From assembly GCA_035509415.1 (NCBI GenBank), contig DATJLQ010000107.1, positions 15,506 to 79,505 on the forward strand: a stretch of 64,000 nt of DNA. Direction: 5' to 3'. Position numbers and translations under genes: made by a program. The stretch comes from DATJLQ01 sp035509415 (GTDB taxonomy: Bacteria; Pseudomonadota; Alphaproteobacteria; JACZXZ01). Of this stretch, positions 26,968 to 35,641 are shown in pieces (positions within the stretch are counted from its first letter, which is position 1; every line of letters begins with the position of its first letter). The notes beneath the pieces are model-generated. The model searched no databases and was not told the DNA's origin. It worked only from the letters and a program-made list of their open reading frames with translations.

Positions 26968-27093
26968 GGGATCGGGAAGTTCCGTGGGGCTTATAGGTTG
27001 CGTGGGGTTTGGCGGTTGCACGCCGACGTCGGAAGCACGTCTTGTGCCGCGGCTCCGATCCGCGCGAGCGCGCAACGCGCGCCGCAGTGCCGC

Positions 27094-27666
27094 CTATTCG
27101 CGCGGCGCATATTTCGCGAGGATGCGTTGGAGCGTGCGCCGGTGCATGTTCAGGCGCCGCGCGGTCTCGGAGACGTTGCGGCCGCATTGCTCGAACACGC
27201 GCTGGATATGCTCCCAGCGCACCCGGTCGGCGGACATCGGATTTTCGGGCGGCGGCGGCAAGGGGCGGCCATGCATCTCGAGCGCCGCCTCGATCTGGTC
27301 CGCGTCGGCGGGCTTCGGCAGATAATCGACCGCCCCCGCCTTGACCGCCGCCACCGCGGTCGCGATGTTGCCGTAGCCCGTGAGCATGACCACGCGCACG
27401 TCGGCGCGCGCGGCGCGTAGCGCCTGCACCACGTCGAGCCCGGTGCCTTCGCCGAGCCTGAGATCGACCACCGCGAAGGCGGGTTGCATCGCGCGCGCCG
27501 CGGCGACGCCGTCGGCAACCCCTTCCGCGACCGTCACCTGATAGCCCCGTCGCTCCATGGCGCGCGCGAGGCGCGTCCGGAACGGCTCGTCGTCGTCGAC
27601 GATGAGGAGGCGGCGCTCGGCGGCGTTGGCGCCCGCTGCCCCGCCCTCGCCCGGCTCGCCGATCAT
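27094..27666 (-). CDS. regA: RegA/PrrA/ActR-type redox response regulator
   Basis: Response regulator of 190 aa with the acidic pocket DDD (24-26), phospho-acceptor Asp68 in VVDLRLGEG, conserved Thr/Lys in MLTGYG and YLPKPAD, a Pro-rich linker (RPLPPPPENP) and a Fis-type helix-turn-helix NVSETARRLNMHRRTLQRIL at the C-terminus. This is the standard RegA layout. It overlaps regB by four bases (ATGA). In alphaproteobacteria RegA controls respiratory, photosynthetic and fixation genes in response to quinone-pool redox state. The cyd operon here is a plausible target. Confidence 0.93.
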   Translation of the reverse strand: MIGEPGEGGAAGANAAERRLLIVDDDEPFRTRLARAMERRGYQVTVAEGVADGVAAARAMQPAFAVVDLRLGEGTGLDVVQALRAARADVRVVMLTGYGNIATAVAAVKAGAVDYLPKPADADQIEAALEMHGRPLPPPPENPMSADRVRWEHIQRVFEQCGRNVSETARRLNMHRRTLQRILAKYAPRE

Positions 27667-29039
27667 GGCTCTCGTGCCTCCCTCTGATCCTCCCGCCGGT
27701 CCTCGCTTTGGGACGCAGCGCCGGATCCTTCCGCCGGCGCCTCGATCGCGGCCCGCTGCCAGCGCGCCGCCACCTTAGCACCGCCTTCCGGCCGATTCGA
27801 GTAGGCGAGCTCGGCGCCGGTGCGCTCGAGGAGATTCTGGGCGATGAAGATGCCGAGCCCGAGATGGTCCCCGCTCCCCGAGCGGCTCGAGAGATAGGGC
27901 TCGCCCAGGCGCTCGAGGAGATAGAGCGGGAAGCCGGGCCCGTCGTCCATCACCTCGATGGTGAGCGTGCCGCGGTCCCAGCGCTGGCGCACCACCACCT
28001 CGTCGCGCGCGAACTGGATCGCGTTCTGCACCAGATTGCCGATCCCATGCATGATCTCGGGGCTGCGCGCGACCAGGGGCTCGGGCGAATCCTCGGGCGC
28101 CCCCTCGGCGGGCGCGGCGTCGAGGATGACGCGCACGGCCGAGCTCTTGTGAGGTGCCGCCGCTGCCTCGACCAACGCCGAGATGGGCAGGCGCCGGAAC
28201 GGCAGCTCCTCCGCCTCGGGATCGCGGCCGAGCTCGGCGAGGATGTCGCGGCAACGCGCGGTCTGGCTGATCAGGAGCTCGACGTCGGCGCGGAGCGGGC
28301 TCTCGGGCGGGAGCTCGAGGGCGATCTCGCGGCTCGCGAGTGCGATCGTCGCGAGCGGGCTGCCGAGCTCGTGGGCGGCGGCGGCGGCAAGCGCGCCGAG
28401 CGAGGCGAGCCGTTGCTCGCGCGCAAGGGCGAGCTGGGTCGCGCCGAACGCGTCCGACATGCGGCGTGCCTCTTCCGAGATGCTGCCCACATAGGCGGCG
28501 ATGAACACGGTCGAGACCGCGAGCGCCAAGGCGATGCCGATGAGATAGAGCCTCGGCGCGTCGAACGGGCCCTCGGCCCAGGGCAGCGGCAGATGGAACA
28601 GGGCCAAGACCGCGATGCACGCCGCCGTGAGCGCGCCGAGGCCGATGGTGCTCGCGCGCGAGAGGACCGTCGCCGACACGATCACGGGGGCGAGGATCAG
28701 CACGGCGAAGGGATTGAGAAGCCCGCCCGTGAGATAGAGCAGCACGCTCAGCTGGATCGTGTCGTAGGCGAGATAGAGGGCGGCCTCGATGTCCGAGAGG
28801 CGCGCGCGCGCGCGCGGGCCGGTGCCGACCACGATGTTGAGGAGCGCCGAGGCGCCCACCGCCGAGTACGCCGCCACCAGCGGCAGCTTGTGGCCCATGC
28901 CGATGCCGACGACCGCAAGCGTCGCCGCCTGGCCCGCGACCGCGACCCAGCGGATGATCAGAAGCGTGCGCTGCTTGACCCGGCCGGGCGCGCGCTCGGC
29001 CCGAGGCTCGAGCGTCACCGCGCCGTTGGTCGCGACCAT
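27663..29039 (-). CDS. regB: RegB/PrrB/ActS-type redox sensor histidine kinase
   Basis: Sensor kinase of 458 aa with six N-terminal hydrophobic segments. The quinone-sensing motif GGLLNPF is at 105-111. The H-box AAAHELGSPLATIAL carries His223, and the redox-active cysteine expected in this family is present as Cys263 in TARCRDIL. The ATP-binding domain has NLVQNAIQFA, DDGPGFP and GLGIFIAQNLLERTG. All hallmark positions are intact, so it should be active. It is co-transcribed with regA (four-base overlap). Confidence 0.93.
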   Translation of the reverse strand: MVATNGAVTLEPRAERAPGRVKQRTLLIIRWVAVAGQAATLAVVGIGMGHKLPLVAAYSAVGASALLNIVVGTGPRARARLSDIEAALYLAYDTIQLSVLLYLTGGLLNPFAVLILAPVIVSATVLSRASTIGLGALTAACIAVLALFHLPLPWAEGPFDAPRLYLIGIALALAVSTVFIAAYVGSISEEARRMSDAFGATQLALAREQRLASLGALAAAAAHELGSPLATIALASREIALELPPESPLRADVELLISQTARCRDILAELGRDPEAEELPFRRLPISALVEAAAAPHKSSAVRVILDAAPAEGAPEDSPEPLVARSPEIMHGIGNLVQNAIQFARDEVVVRQRWDRGTLTIEVMDDGPGFPLYLLERLGEPYLSSRSGSGDHLGLGIFIAQNLLERTGAELAYSNRPEGGAKVAARWQRAAIEAPAEGSGAASQSEDRREDQREAREP

Positions 29040-29192
29040 GCCCGTCTCCTTCGCCGCGCTCGCCCGGAGGTGCCTGCCCCCGGGGCTGCGGCATGCCCGA
29101 AAACGCCCGAGTTTACCGCGAGTTAGGAAGGACGGCCACTGATCTGGTCAAACCCGCCCCCGGCCGCCCCTCCCTCGGCGACGCGGAATCTG

Positions 29193-29220
29193 TTGAAATT
29201 GGGTAGCCCATCGCTATAAG
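29193..29220 (+). promoter_or_regulatory. Candidate sigma-70 promoter of the restriction-modification gene
   Basis: TTGAAA (29193-29198), a 16-base spacer and TATAAG (29215-29220) precede the ATG at 29249. The boxes match 4 and 5 of 6 bases. Initiation would be near 29227, giving a leader of about 22 bases, with AGGGCGG as ribosome-binding site. Confidence 0.5.
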
Positions 29221-29248
29221 CGACTGAGCTTGTCTGGCCGAGGGCGGG

Positions 29249-32200
29249 ATGACCGAGTCGGAATCGACGATTGCCCTGCTGAGGCACCTCGCGAGCCGTC
29301 CCGGCCACGACGAAGTAAAGGCCGATTTCCGGCAGCTTCTCATCGAAGAATTCGGAGCCGAGCTGAGCGCGCTCAAATTCGAGCGACGCGTCCCGGAGGT
29401 GCATGGGCGTCTCGATGCGTTGATCGGCCGCACGGTCTTCGAGGCCAAAAGCAACCTCGACCGGGAATGGGACGACATCGAGCGACGCATGCCGGACTAC
29501 CTCGCCGACCGCGAGCGCGAGGAAAAGGAGCATTTTGTCGGAATCGCGTCCGACGGAGCCAAATGGGCCGTCTTCGAGCTTGCGGCCGGCAAGCTCGTGA
29601 AGGTCAAGGATACTGTCCTCAATCCGGAGCGTTCCGACTCGTTTCTTGCCTGGCTCGACGGTGCGCTCGCGCTCAAATCCTCGCTGCCGCCCGATCCGCT
29701 GACGATTCGTGCGGAGCTCGGGCAGGATTCGGTCGCGTTCCATCTCGTCGATGCGAAGTTGAAGCGTCTTTGGGAACGACTGAAAGGCAATCGAACCGCG
29801 GCGCTGAAGCGACAGCTCTGGGCCGAGTTGCTGAGGCATGTTTACGGCCGCGAGATACAAAGCGACGAGCTTTGGTTCCAGCACACGTTTCTTGTGATCG
29901 TCGCGAAGTGCATTGCGCTCGCCGTGATGCAAATGCGCGAGGACGATCCGAAGAGGCTTCTCAGCGGCGAGGCCTTCGCCTTGGCCGGAATCAACGGCGC
30001 GGTCGAGAGCGATTTCTTCGATTGGATCGTCGCCGATCCGGACGGCGAGGACCTCGTGCGCCGGATCATGAACCATGTTCGGCGGTTCCGCCTCGCGGAA
30101 GTTGAAAGCGATGTCCTCAAGATTCTTTACGAATCGCTCATCGACCGCGAAGAGCGGCACGGGCTCGGCGAATATTACACGCCGGATTGGCTCGCCTCGA
30201 AGATGGTCAGGCACGCCGTCGAGCGTCCGCTCGAGCAAAAGGTCCTCGATCCGGCCTGCGGCTCGGGCACGTTCCTGTTCCATGCAATCCGCGTTTTTCT
30301 CGACGCGGCGAAAGCCGAGGACATGGACCCGAAGAGGCGCGCGGCCGAGGTTTGCGATCATGTCGCGGGGATCGACATTCATCCCGTCGCAATGATCATC
30401 GCACGGGTGACGTATCTACTGGCCCTTGCGCCGGCGCTGGTGTCCCGCGTGGGCGCCTTGTCGATCCCGGTTTACCTCGGCGATTCGATGCAGCTCTCGA
30501 TCTCGGAATTCATGGCCGGCAAGGAGCTGACGATTCGCGTGCCGCCGCCGCCCGCGGGCGAGGGCAAGAGCGGGGACAAGGATGCGAACGGGCGGGAGCA
30601 ATTGGACTTCCCCGAGACGTTCTGTCGCGATCCCGCCTTGTTCGACAAGGCGATCGAGCGGATGCGCGCTGGCTCCCAGGAAAACATGTCGCGCAAGCAA
30701 ATCGAAGCGGCGCTTCATCGGATCGTCGAGCAGCATTACCGCGCCGACGTGACCGAGGAGCAAGAGCGCGCCATACAAGATCTCGGCAAGACCTATGTCA
30801 CCTTCGACAAATTGCGCCGGGACGGGCGCGACACCGTCTGGGCCTATGTGGCGCGCAATCTCTCGCGACCCTTGGCCTATTCGGCCGGGGGCGGCTGGGC
30901 TCACGTGGTGGTCGGCAATCCGCCCTGGCTCGCGTTTCGCCATATGACTGCCGACCTTCAAAAGCGCTTCAAGGAACTGTCGCAAGGCGAGAAGGTCTAT
31001 GTCGGCGGCAAGTTCGGGACTCAAAACGATTTGAGCGCGCTGTTTACCGTGCGTGCGGCGCATCTTTATTTGCGTTCGGGCGGCCGTCTCGCCTTCATCC
31101 TGCCGATGGCGGCCTTGACGCGCGGGCAATTCGAGAAGCTGCGCAAGGGCTCGTTCTATTCCGTGCGTATCGCGTGGGACGAAGCGTGGACCATGGACGA
31201 TTCGGTGCAGCCGCTGTTCCCGGTCCCGTCTTGCGTCGTGTTCGGGAGGCGTCGGGCCGTCGCAACCCCGTTGCCGACCACGGTGCGTGCCTATTCCGGA
31301 CCGCTCCCGTATCGCGATGCGCCGGAAAGCCTCGCGGACGCCAAGCTGAAGGTGACCGAGGGAGCGCCGGCATTATCGGTCGGAAAGTTCGAAGGCGGGT
31401 CGCCATATCGCAAATCGTTCAGGCAGGGTGCGACGTTGGTGCCCCGGATGCTTTGCCTCGTTGAGCGCGGACATGTCGGCCGCCTTGGCGCGGACGCGAG
31501 CGCCCCCTACGTCGTCAGCCGGCGCAATAATCAGGAAAAGAAGCCTTGGAGGGATTTGCCGGGCGTCGAGAACCGCGTCGAGGCGGAATTCCTGCGTCCG
31601 GTTCTGCTCGGCGAAAGCATCTTGCCTTATCGAGTGTTTCGACCTTTTGAGGCCGTAGTCCCGGTCGTGCCGAAAGACACCGTGTTGGATTCGGAATCTG
31701 CGGCGACGCGGGGTTACGATGGTCTTCATGGCTGGATGCGAAAGGCAGAGGCCATTTGGAAAGCCAATGCAGCGAACGGGGCAATGCCGCTTTCTGAATG
31801 GTGGAATTACCTTAACAAGCTAAGCGCGCAATTTCCGATTTCTCGGCTCCGCGTCGTCTATTCGAAAGCGGGGACGCAGCCGGCGGCATGTACGGTAAGC
31901 GACGATCGCACCGTCATCGACCATAAGCTCTATTGGATGACTCCCGTCGACGATAAAGAAGCGCGCTATCTAACCGCCATTTTCAACAGTGAAACGGCGA
32001 GGGCGCGAACGGAACGATTTCAGTCTCGGGGTCAATTTGGAGCCCGCGATTTTGATAAAGTGATCTTCAATCTTCCGATCCCGCGCTTTGTTAGCGGAAA
32101 CGGGACTCATATGGCACTCGCCGTCGCAGGTTTGATGGCGGAGAACGTAGCAGCGCAAGTCGAGCTTCCCGAAAATGTCAAATTCCAGCGCGCCAGGGCG

Positions 32201-32281
32201 CTGGTCCGAAGCGCCTTGGCCGAAGCGGGTATTTCCCAGAAGATCGACGCGCTCGTCGCGAAGCTCCTGGACAAATCCTGA
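29249..32281 (+). CDS. Type IIG-like restriction-modification enzyme
   Basis: Single 1010-aa polypeptide combining nuclease and N6-adenine methyltransferase. The N-terminal PD-(D/E)xK site is RLDALIGRTVFEAKSN, with Asp56, Glu65 and Lys67. The methyltransferase starts after GEYYTP (about 307), with SAM motif I DPACGSGTF (about 334) and catalytic NPPW (557-560). The C-terminal 400 residues would hold target recognition. No separate S or R gene is adjacent. The gene sits between regB and an ABC transporter and has fewer GC-rich codons than its neighbours, especially near its 3' end, suggesting transfer. A BREX PglX is less likely because no other BREX genes are present. Confidence 0.83.
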   Translation: MTESESTIALLRHLASRPGHDEVKADFRQLLIEEFGAELSALKFERRVPEVHGRLDALIGRTVFEAKSNLDREWDDIERRMPDYLADREREEKEHFVGIASDGAKWAVFELAAGKLVKVKDTVLNPERSDSFLAWLDGALALKSSLPPDPLTIRAELGQDSVAFHLVDAKLKRLWERLKGNRTAALKRQLWAELLRHVYGREIQSDELWFQHTFLVIVAKCIALAVMQMREDDPKRLLSGEAFALAGINGAVESDFFDWIVADPDGEDLVRRIMNHVRRFRLAEVESDVLKILYESLIDREERHGLGEYYTPDWLASKMVRHAVERPLEQKVLDPACGSGTFLFHAIRVFLDAAKAEDMDPKRRAAEVCDHVAGIDIHPVAMIIARVTYLLALAPALVSRVGALSIPVYLGDSMQLSISEFMAGKELTIRVPPPPAGEGKSGDKDANGREQLDFPETFCRDPALFDKAIERMRAGSQENMSRKQIEAALHRIVEQHYRADVTEEQERAIQDLGKTYVTFDKLRRDGRDTVWAYVARNLSRPLAYSAGGGWAHVVVGNPPWLAFRHMTADLQKRFKELSQGEKVYVGGKFGTQNDLSALFTVRAAHLYLRSGGRLAFILPMAALTRGQFEKLRKGSFYSVRIAWDEAWTMDDSVQPLFPVPSCVVFGRRRAVATPLPTTVRAYSGPLPYRDAPESLADAKLKVTEGAPALSVGKFEGGSPYRKSFRQGATLVPRMLCLVERGHVGRLGADASAPYVVSRRNNQEKKPWRDLPGVENRVEAEFLRPVLLGESILPYRVFRPFEAVVPVVPKDTVLDSESAATRGYDGLHGWMRKAEAIWKANAANGAMPLSEWWNYLNKLSAQFPISRLRVVYSKAGTQPAACTVSDDRTVIDHKLYWMTPVDDKEARYLTAIFNSETARARTERFQSRGQFGARDFDKVIFNLPIPRFVSGNGTHMALAVAGLMAENVAAQVELPENVKFQRARALVRSALAEAGISQKIDALVAKLLDKS

Positions 32282-32301
32282 CCGCAAGCCATATTGCGCC
32301 C

Positions 32302-33120
32302 GTGCCGCAGCCCCTCGCCTCCGATCCGTCCCGCACTCCAAGCTCGCCCCCGCCCGCCGCGGCGGTGCTGGCGTCGATCGCCGATCCGGTGATCCGGGTC
32401 GCGGGCCTCACCAAGCGCTTCGGGCCGCTCCTCGCGGTCGACCGTATCGATTTCGCGGTCGCGCGCGGAACGACGGTGGCGCTTTTGGGCGGCAACGGGG
32501 CCGGCAAGACCACGACGCTCTCCATGCTGCTCGGGCTTTTGCTGCCGAGCGCGGGCACGGTCGAGGTGCTGGGCGAGGACATGCTCGCCCATCGCTATCG
32601 CGCGCTCGACCGCATCAACTTCTCCTCGCCCTATGTCGAGATGCCGAAGCGCCTGACGCCGTTCCAGAATCTCACGGTCTACGGCCATCTCTACGGCCTT
32701 GGCGACGTGCGCGCGCGCATCGAGCGCCTGGCCGACGAGCTCCAGCTCGGCCCCTTCATGAAGCGCGCGACGGGCACGCTCTCCGCGGGGCAGCGGAGCC
32801 GCGTGGCGCTTGCGAAGGCGCTCCTCAACGAGCCCGAGCTCCTGTTGCTCGACGAGCTCACCGCATCCCTCGATCCCGACACGGCCGATTGGGTGCGCGG
32901 CTTCCTCGAGCGCTATCGCGCGCGGACCGGAGCGTCGATCCTGCTCGCGTCCCACAACATGGCCGAGGTCGAGCGCCTGTGCTCCGACGTGCTCATGATG
33001 CGCGCGGGCCGCATCGTCGACCGCGGCGCGCCCGGCGACCTGATCGCGCGTTACGGGCGGCACACGCTCGAGGAGGTGTTTCTCGACATCGCGCGCGCGC
33101 GCGAGGGAGTCGCGGGATGA
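32302..33120 (+). CDS. ABC exporter ATP-binding protein
   Basis: ATPase of 272 aa with Walker A GGNGAGKTT, Q-loop region, signature LSAGQRSRVALAKALL (a variant of LSGGQ), Walker B LLLLDELTASLDPD and the switch His in LASHNMAEVE. The GTG start at 32302 lies 20 bases after the restriction gene stop; it could start later, because the first 30 residues are Pro/Ser-rich. Its stop overlaps the permease start (ATGA). It is of the NodI/DRA type that pairs with ABC-2 permeases. The cargo is unknown. Confidence 0.92.
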   Translation: MPQPLASDPSRTPSSPPPAAAVLASIADPVIRVAGLTKRFGPLLAVDRIDFAVARGTTVALLGGNGAGKTTTLSMLLGLLLPSAGTVEVLGEDMLAHRYRALDRINFSSPYVEMPKRLTPFQNLTVYGHLYGLGDVRARIERLADELQLGPFMKRATGTLSAGQRSRVALAKALLNEPELLLLDELTASLDPDTADWVRGFLERYRARTGASILLASHNMAEVERLCSDVLMMRAGRIVDRGAPGDLIARYGRHTLEEVFLDIARAREGVAG

Positions 33121-33956
33121 GCGTCGCGATTCGCGAGTCCGCGCGCGCCGCCCGCATGGCGTCCTTCTCGCCGCGCCGGGTCTACGCGATGGTGTTGCGC
33201 TATCTCTATCTCCTGCGCGGCTCCTGGCCGCGGATCATCGAGCTCATCTACTGGCCCTCGGTGCAGGTGATCCTGTGGGGCCTCATCAGCGAGTTCCTGC
33301 GCACCAACAGCTCCTGGGTCGCGCAGGCGGGCGGCGTCCTGATCGCGGCGGTGCTTCTGTGGGACGTGCTGTTCCGCTCCCAGCTCGGCGTCGCGGTCTC
33401 GTTCCTCGAGGAAGTGTGGGCACGCAATCTCGGCCAGCTCTTCGTGACCCCGCTCCGGCCCTACGAGCTCATGGCGGCACTCGCCGCGATGAGCATGATC
33501 CGCACCCTCATCGGCACCATCCCGGCGGCGCTCCTCGCGATCCCGCTTTATTCCTATTCCATCTTCGGCATGGGGCTTCCGCTCATCGCCTTCTTCGTCA
33601 ATCTCATGGTGTTCGGCTGGGCGATCGGGCTCGCGGTCTCGGGCTTGATCCTGCGCTACGGGCTCGGCGCCGAGAATCTCGCCTGGCTCGCGATCTTCGC
33701 CCTCGCCCCCTTGAGCGGCGTCTATTACCCGATCTCGATCCTGCCCCATTGGATCCAGCCGATCGCCTATGCGCTGCCGTCCGCCTACGTGTTCGAAGGC
33801 ATGCGCGCGGTCATGTTCCGGCACGTCTTCCGCACCGATCTGCTTTGGCATGCGGCAGCACTCAACGCGCTCTATCTCGCGATCGGCGCGGCCGTGTTCC
33901 TCCTCTTCTTCGGCATCGTGCGCCGGCGCGGGCTTCTGCTGCAGATGGGGGAATAG
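33117..33956 (+). CDS. ABC-2 type permease
   Basis: Membrane component of 279 aa with six hydrophobic segments and the ABC-2 pattern: an amphipathic N-terminus, FVTPLRPYELMAALAAMSM before the third segment, and the conserved PLSGVYYPISILPHWIQPIAYALPSAYVFEGMR-type block near 195-225. It overlaps the ATPase gene by four bases, so the two form one exporter. The pair resembles NodIJ or multidrug/lipid exporters. No substrate gene is adjacent. Confidence 0.9.
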   Translation: MSVAIRESARAARMASFSPRRVYAMVLRYLYLLRGSWPRIIELIYWPSVQVILWGLISEFLRTNSSWVAQAGGVLIAAVLLWDVLFRSQLGVAVSFLEEVWARNLGQLFVTPLRPYELMAALAAMSMIRTLIGTIPAALLAIPLYSYSIFGMGLPLIAFFVNLMVFGWAIGLAVSGLILRYGLGAENLAWLAIFALAPLSGVYYPISILPHWIQPIAYALPSAYVFEGMRAVMFRHVFRTDLLWHAAALNALYLAIGAAVFLLFFGIVRRRGLLLQMGE

Positions 33957-34011
33957 GGCGGCTGGCCCGCTCGCGTCGCCCGCGCTATAACAACGCAGGC
34001 TGGGGAGCGGC

Positions 34012-34875
34012 ATGGCGCGTATCGATTGGAGCAACCTCGACTGGTCGAGCCTCGCTCGGGGCTGGCCCGCGGACCTGCGCGCCGCCGCCGCTTTCTTCAC
34101 CTGCCTTCCGATCCCGAAGCCGCGCGCGGCAGCGCCCAAGCATGACGACGAGGCCGAGCTCGACGAGGAGGAGCTCGAGGCGCTCGAGGAGGAACGCGCG
34201 CCGGCCGCGGCCGGTCTCGGCCGGGCGCTACGCGCCTGGCCGGTCGTGGGTCTAGGCGTGGGCCTCGTGGGTGCGGTCGGATTCGTGGTCCTACGTTGGC
34301 TCGGCCTCGGGTCGGCGGTCGCGGCGATCGCGGCGATCGCGCTCACGGTCGCGGCGACCGGCGCTCTTCACGAGGACGGGCTCGCCGATTTCGCCGACGG
34401 GCTCGGCGGGCGCGATCCCGAGGAGCGCCTCGCCATCATGCGCGACAGCCGCATCGGCGCGTTCGGAATCCTGGCTCTCCTTCTCTGTCTCGGCCTACGC
34501 GCGGCAGCGCTCGCCGAGATCGCGCGCCCCGGCCATGCGGCCGCGGTCCTGATCGCGACCGAATGCGCGGCGCGCGGCCTCGTGCCGCTTCTGCTGCTGT
34601 CGCTCGAGCCCGCGCGTGCCGACGGGCTCGGCGCCTCCCTCGGGCAGCCGAGCCAGGAGACCATCGTCACGGCGGCTCTGATCGCGGCCCTCGCCTGCCT
34701 GATCCTGCTCGGACCGCTCGCGGGGCTCGTGGCGCTCGCGGCGGGCGCGGCTGCGGTCTTCGGACTCGGCAGTCTCGCGCGACGGCGCCTCGGCGGCTAT
34801 ACCGGCGACGTGCTGGGGGCTGCCGAGCAGGTCGCGGCGACGGCGATCCTCCTGGTCGCGGCGATGTTCGCGTGA
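34012..34875 (+). CDS. cobS: Adenosylcobinamide-GDP ribazoletransferase (cobalamin synthase)
   Basis: Membrane enzyme of 287 aa that joins alpha-ribazole to adenosylcobinamide-GDP, the last assembly step of cobalamin. The signature GALHEDGLADFADGLGG with acidic metal ligands, then MRDSRIGAFG, is intact, and GGYTGDVLGAAEQ is near the C-terminus. An unusual acidic insert (roughly 45-61, mostly Asp/Glu/Leu) sits in the N-terminal cytoplasmic loop. The gene downstream encodes a histidine phosphatase that could act as CobC. No cobalamin riboswitch fits in the 55-base gap upstream. Confidence 0.93.
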   Translation: MARIDWSNLDWSSLARGWPADLRAAAAFFTCLPIPKPRAAAPKHDDEAELDEEELEALEEERAPAAAGLGRALRAWPVVGLGVGLVGAVGFVVLRWLGLGSAVAAIAAIALTVAATGALHEDGLADFADGLGGRDPEERLAIMRDSRIGAFGILALLLCLGLRAAALAEIARPGHAAAVLIATECAARGLVPLLLLSLEPARADGLGASLGQPSQETIVTAALIAALACLILLGPLAGLVALAAGAAAVFGLGSLARRRLGGYTGDVLGAAEQVAATAILLVAAMFA

Positions 34876-34901
34876 CCGATCGGCGAAGGCGAACGAGATC
34901 C

Positions 34902-35528
34902 ATGGCGCCCGATGACGCTCGCGTGACGCGTTGGTGGTGGATACGGCACGCGCCGGTCACGAGCGACGGCGGCCGGGTCTACGGCCAAAGCGACGTCCCG
35001 TGCGATTGCTCGGACCGTGCGGCGTTCGCGACCCTCGCGCGGCGCCTGCCGGAACGCGCGGTCTGGGTCACGAGCCAGCTCAAGCGCACGCGCATGACGG
35101 CGGCTGCGATCCGCGACGCGGGCCTGGATTTGCCCGAGCCGATCGTCGAGCCCGCCTTCGCCGAGCAGAATTTCGGCGTGCTCCAGGGCCGCGTGCGCCA
35201 AGAGGTGTTCAAGGACAATCCGGACTGGCGCGGCTTCTGGCTCGCCCCCGCGCGCACCGCGCCCACCGGCGGGGAGAGCTTCGTCGACGTGATCGCGCGG
35301 GTCCGCCCGGCGATCGCGCGCCTCAACGAGGCCCATGGCGGGCGCGACATCGTGGCCGTCGCCCATGGCGGGACGATCCGCGCGGCGCTTGCGCTGGCAC
35401 TCGCGCTCGAGCCCGAGACGGCGCTTGCCTTCGTCGCCGACAATCTCTCGCTCACCCGACTCGACCATATCGTCCAGGGCGGAAACGAGGCTTGGCGCGT
35501 CGAGGCGGTGAACGAGCGGTCGCGCTGA
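34902..35528 (+). CDS. Histidine phosphatase, probable alpha-ribazole phosphatase
   Basis: Protein of 208 aa of the phosphoglycerate mutase-like superfamily. The phospho-acceptor His is in WIRHAP, the second catalytic His in VAVAHGGTIRAAL, and Glu/Arg positions appear in FAEQNFGVLQGR. I chose the ATG at 34902; a GTG at 34872 overlapping the cobS stop is equally possible and would couple translation. Adjacency to cobS suggests a CobC role, removing the 5'-phosphate of alpha-ribazole phosphate or of cobalamin phosphate. The superfamily is broad, so context carries much of this call. Confidence 0.8.
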   Translation: MAPDDARVTRWWWIRHAPVTSDGGRVYGQSDVPCDCSDRAAFATLARRLPERAVWVTSQLKRTRMTAAAIRDAGLDLPEPIVEPAFAEQNFGVLQGRVRQEVFKDNPDWRGFWLAPARTAPTGGESFVDVIARVRPAIARLNEAHGGRDIVAVAHGGTIRAALALALALEPETALAFVADNLSLTRLDHIVQGGNEAWRVEAVNERSR

Positions 35529-35532
35529 AAAA

Positions 35533-35569
35533 GCCCGGATTTTAGCCGAAATTCGGCCGTGATTCGGGC
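35533..35569. terminator. Two-part hairpin after the histidine phosphatase gene
   Basis: Outer arms GCCCGGAT (35533-35540) and ATTCGGGC (35562-35569) pair with one G-T wobble; inner arms GCCGAA and TTCGGC (35545-35557) form a second perfect stem. The structure starts 4 bases after the stop codon. It lacks a T-run and may act as a Rho-type or processing signal. Confidence 0.4.
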
Positions 35570-35641
35570 GCAGGGTTTGGCCGCGCGGAAACCCGGTGCT
35601 AAGATTCGCGCCCGTCACGCCGAGAGGGAAGGATCGCCCCC

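Noticed and set aside
29249..32281. BREX PglX methyltransferase
   Set aside because: The N-terminal nuclease motif fits type IIG enzymes and no other BREX genes are nearby.
33957..34011. Cobalamin riboswitch upstream of cobS
   Set aside because: Only 55 bases are available and no B12-box-like sequence is present.
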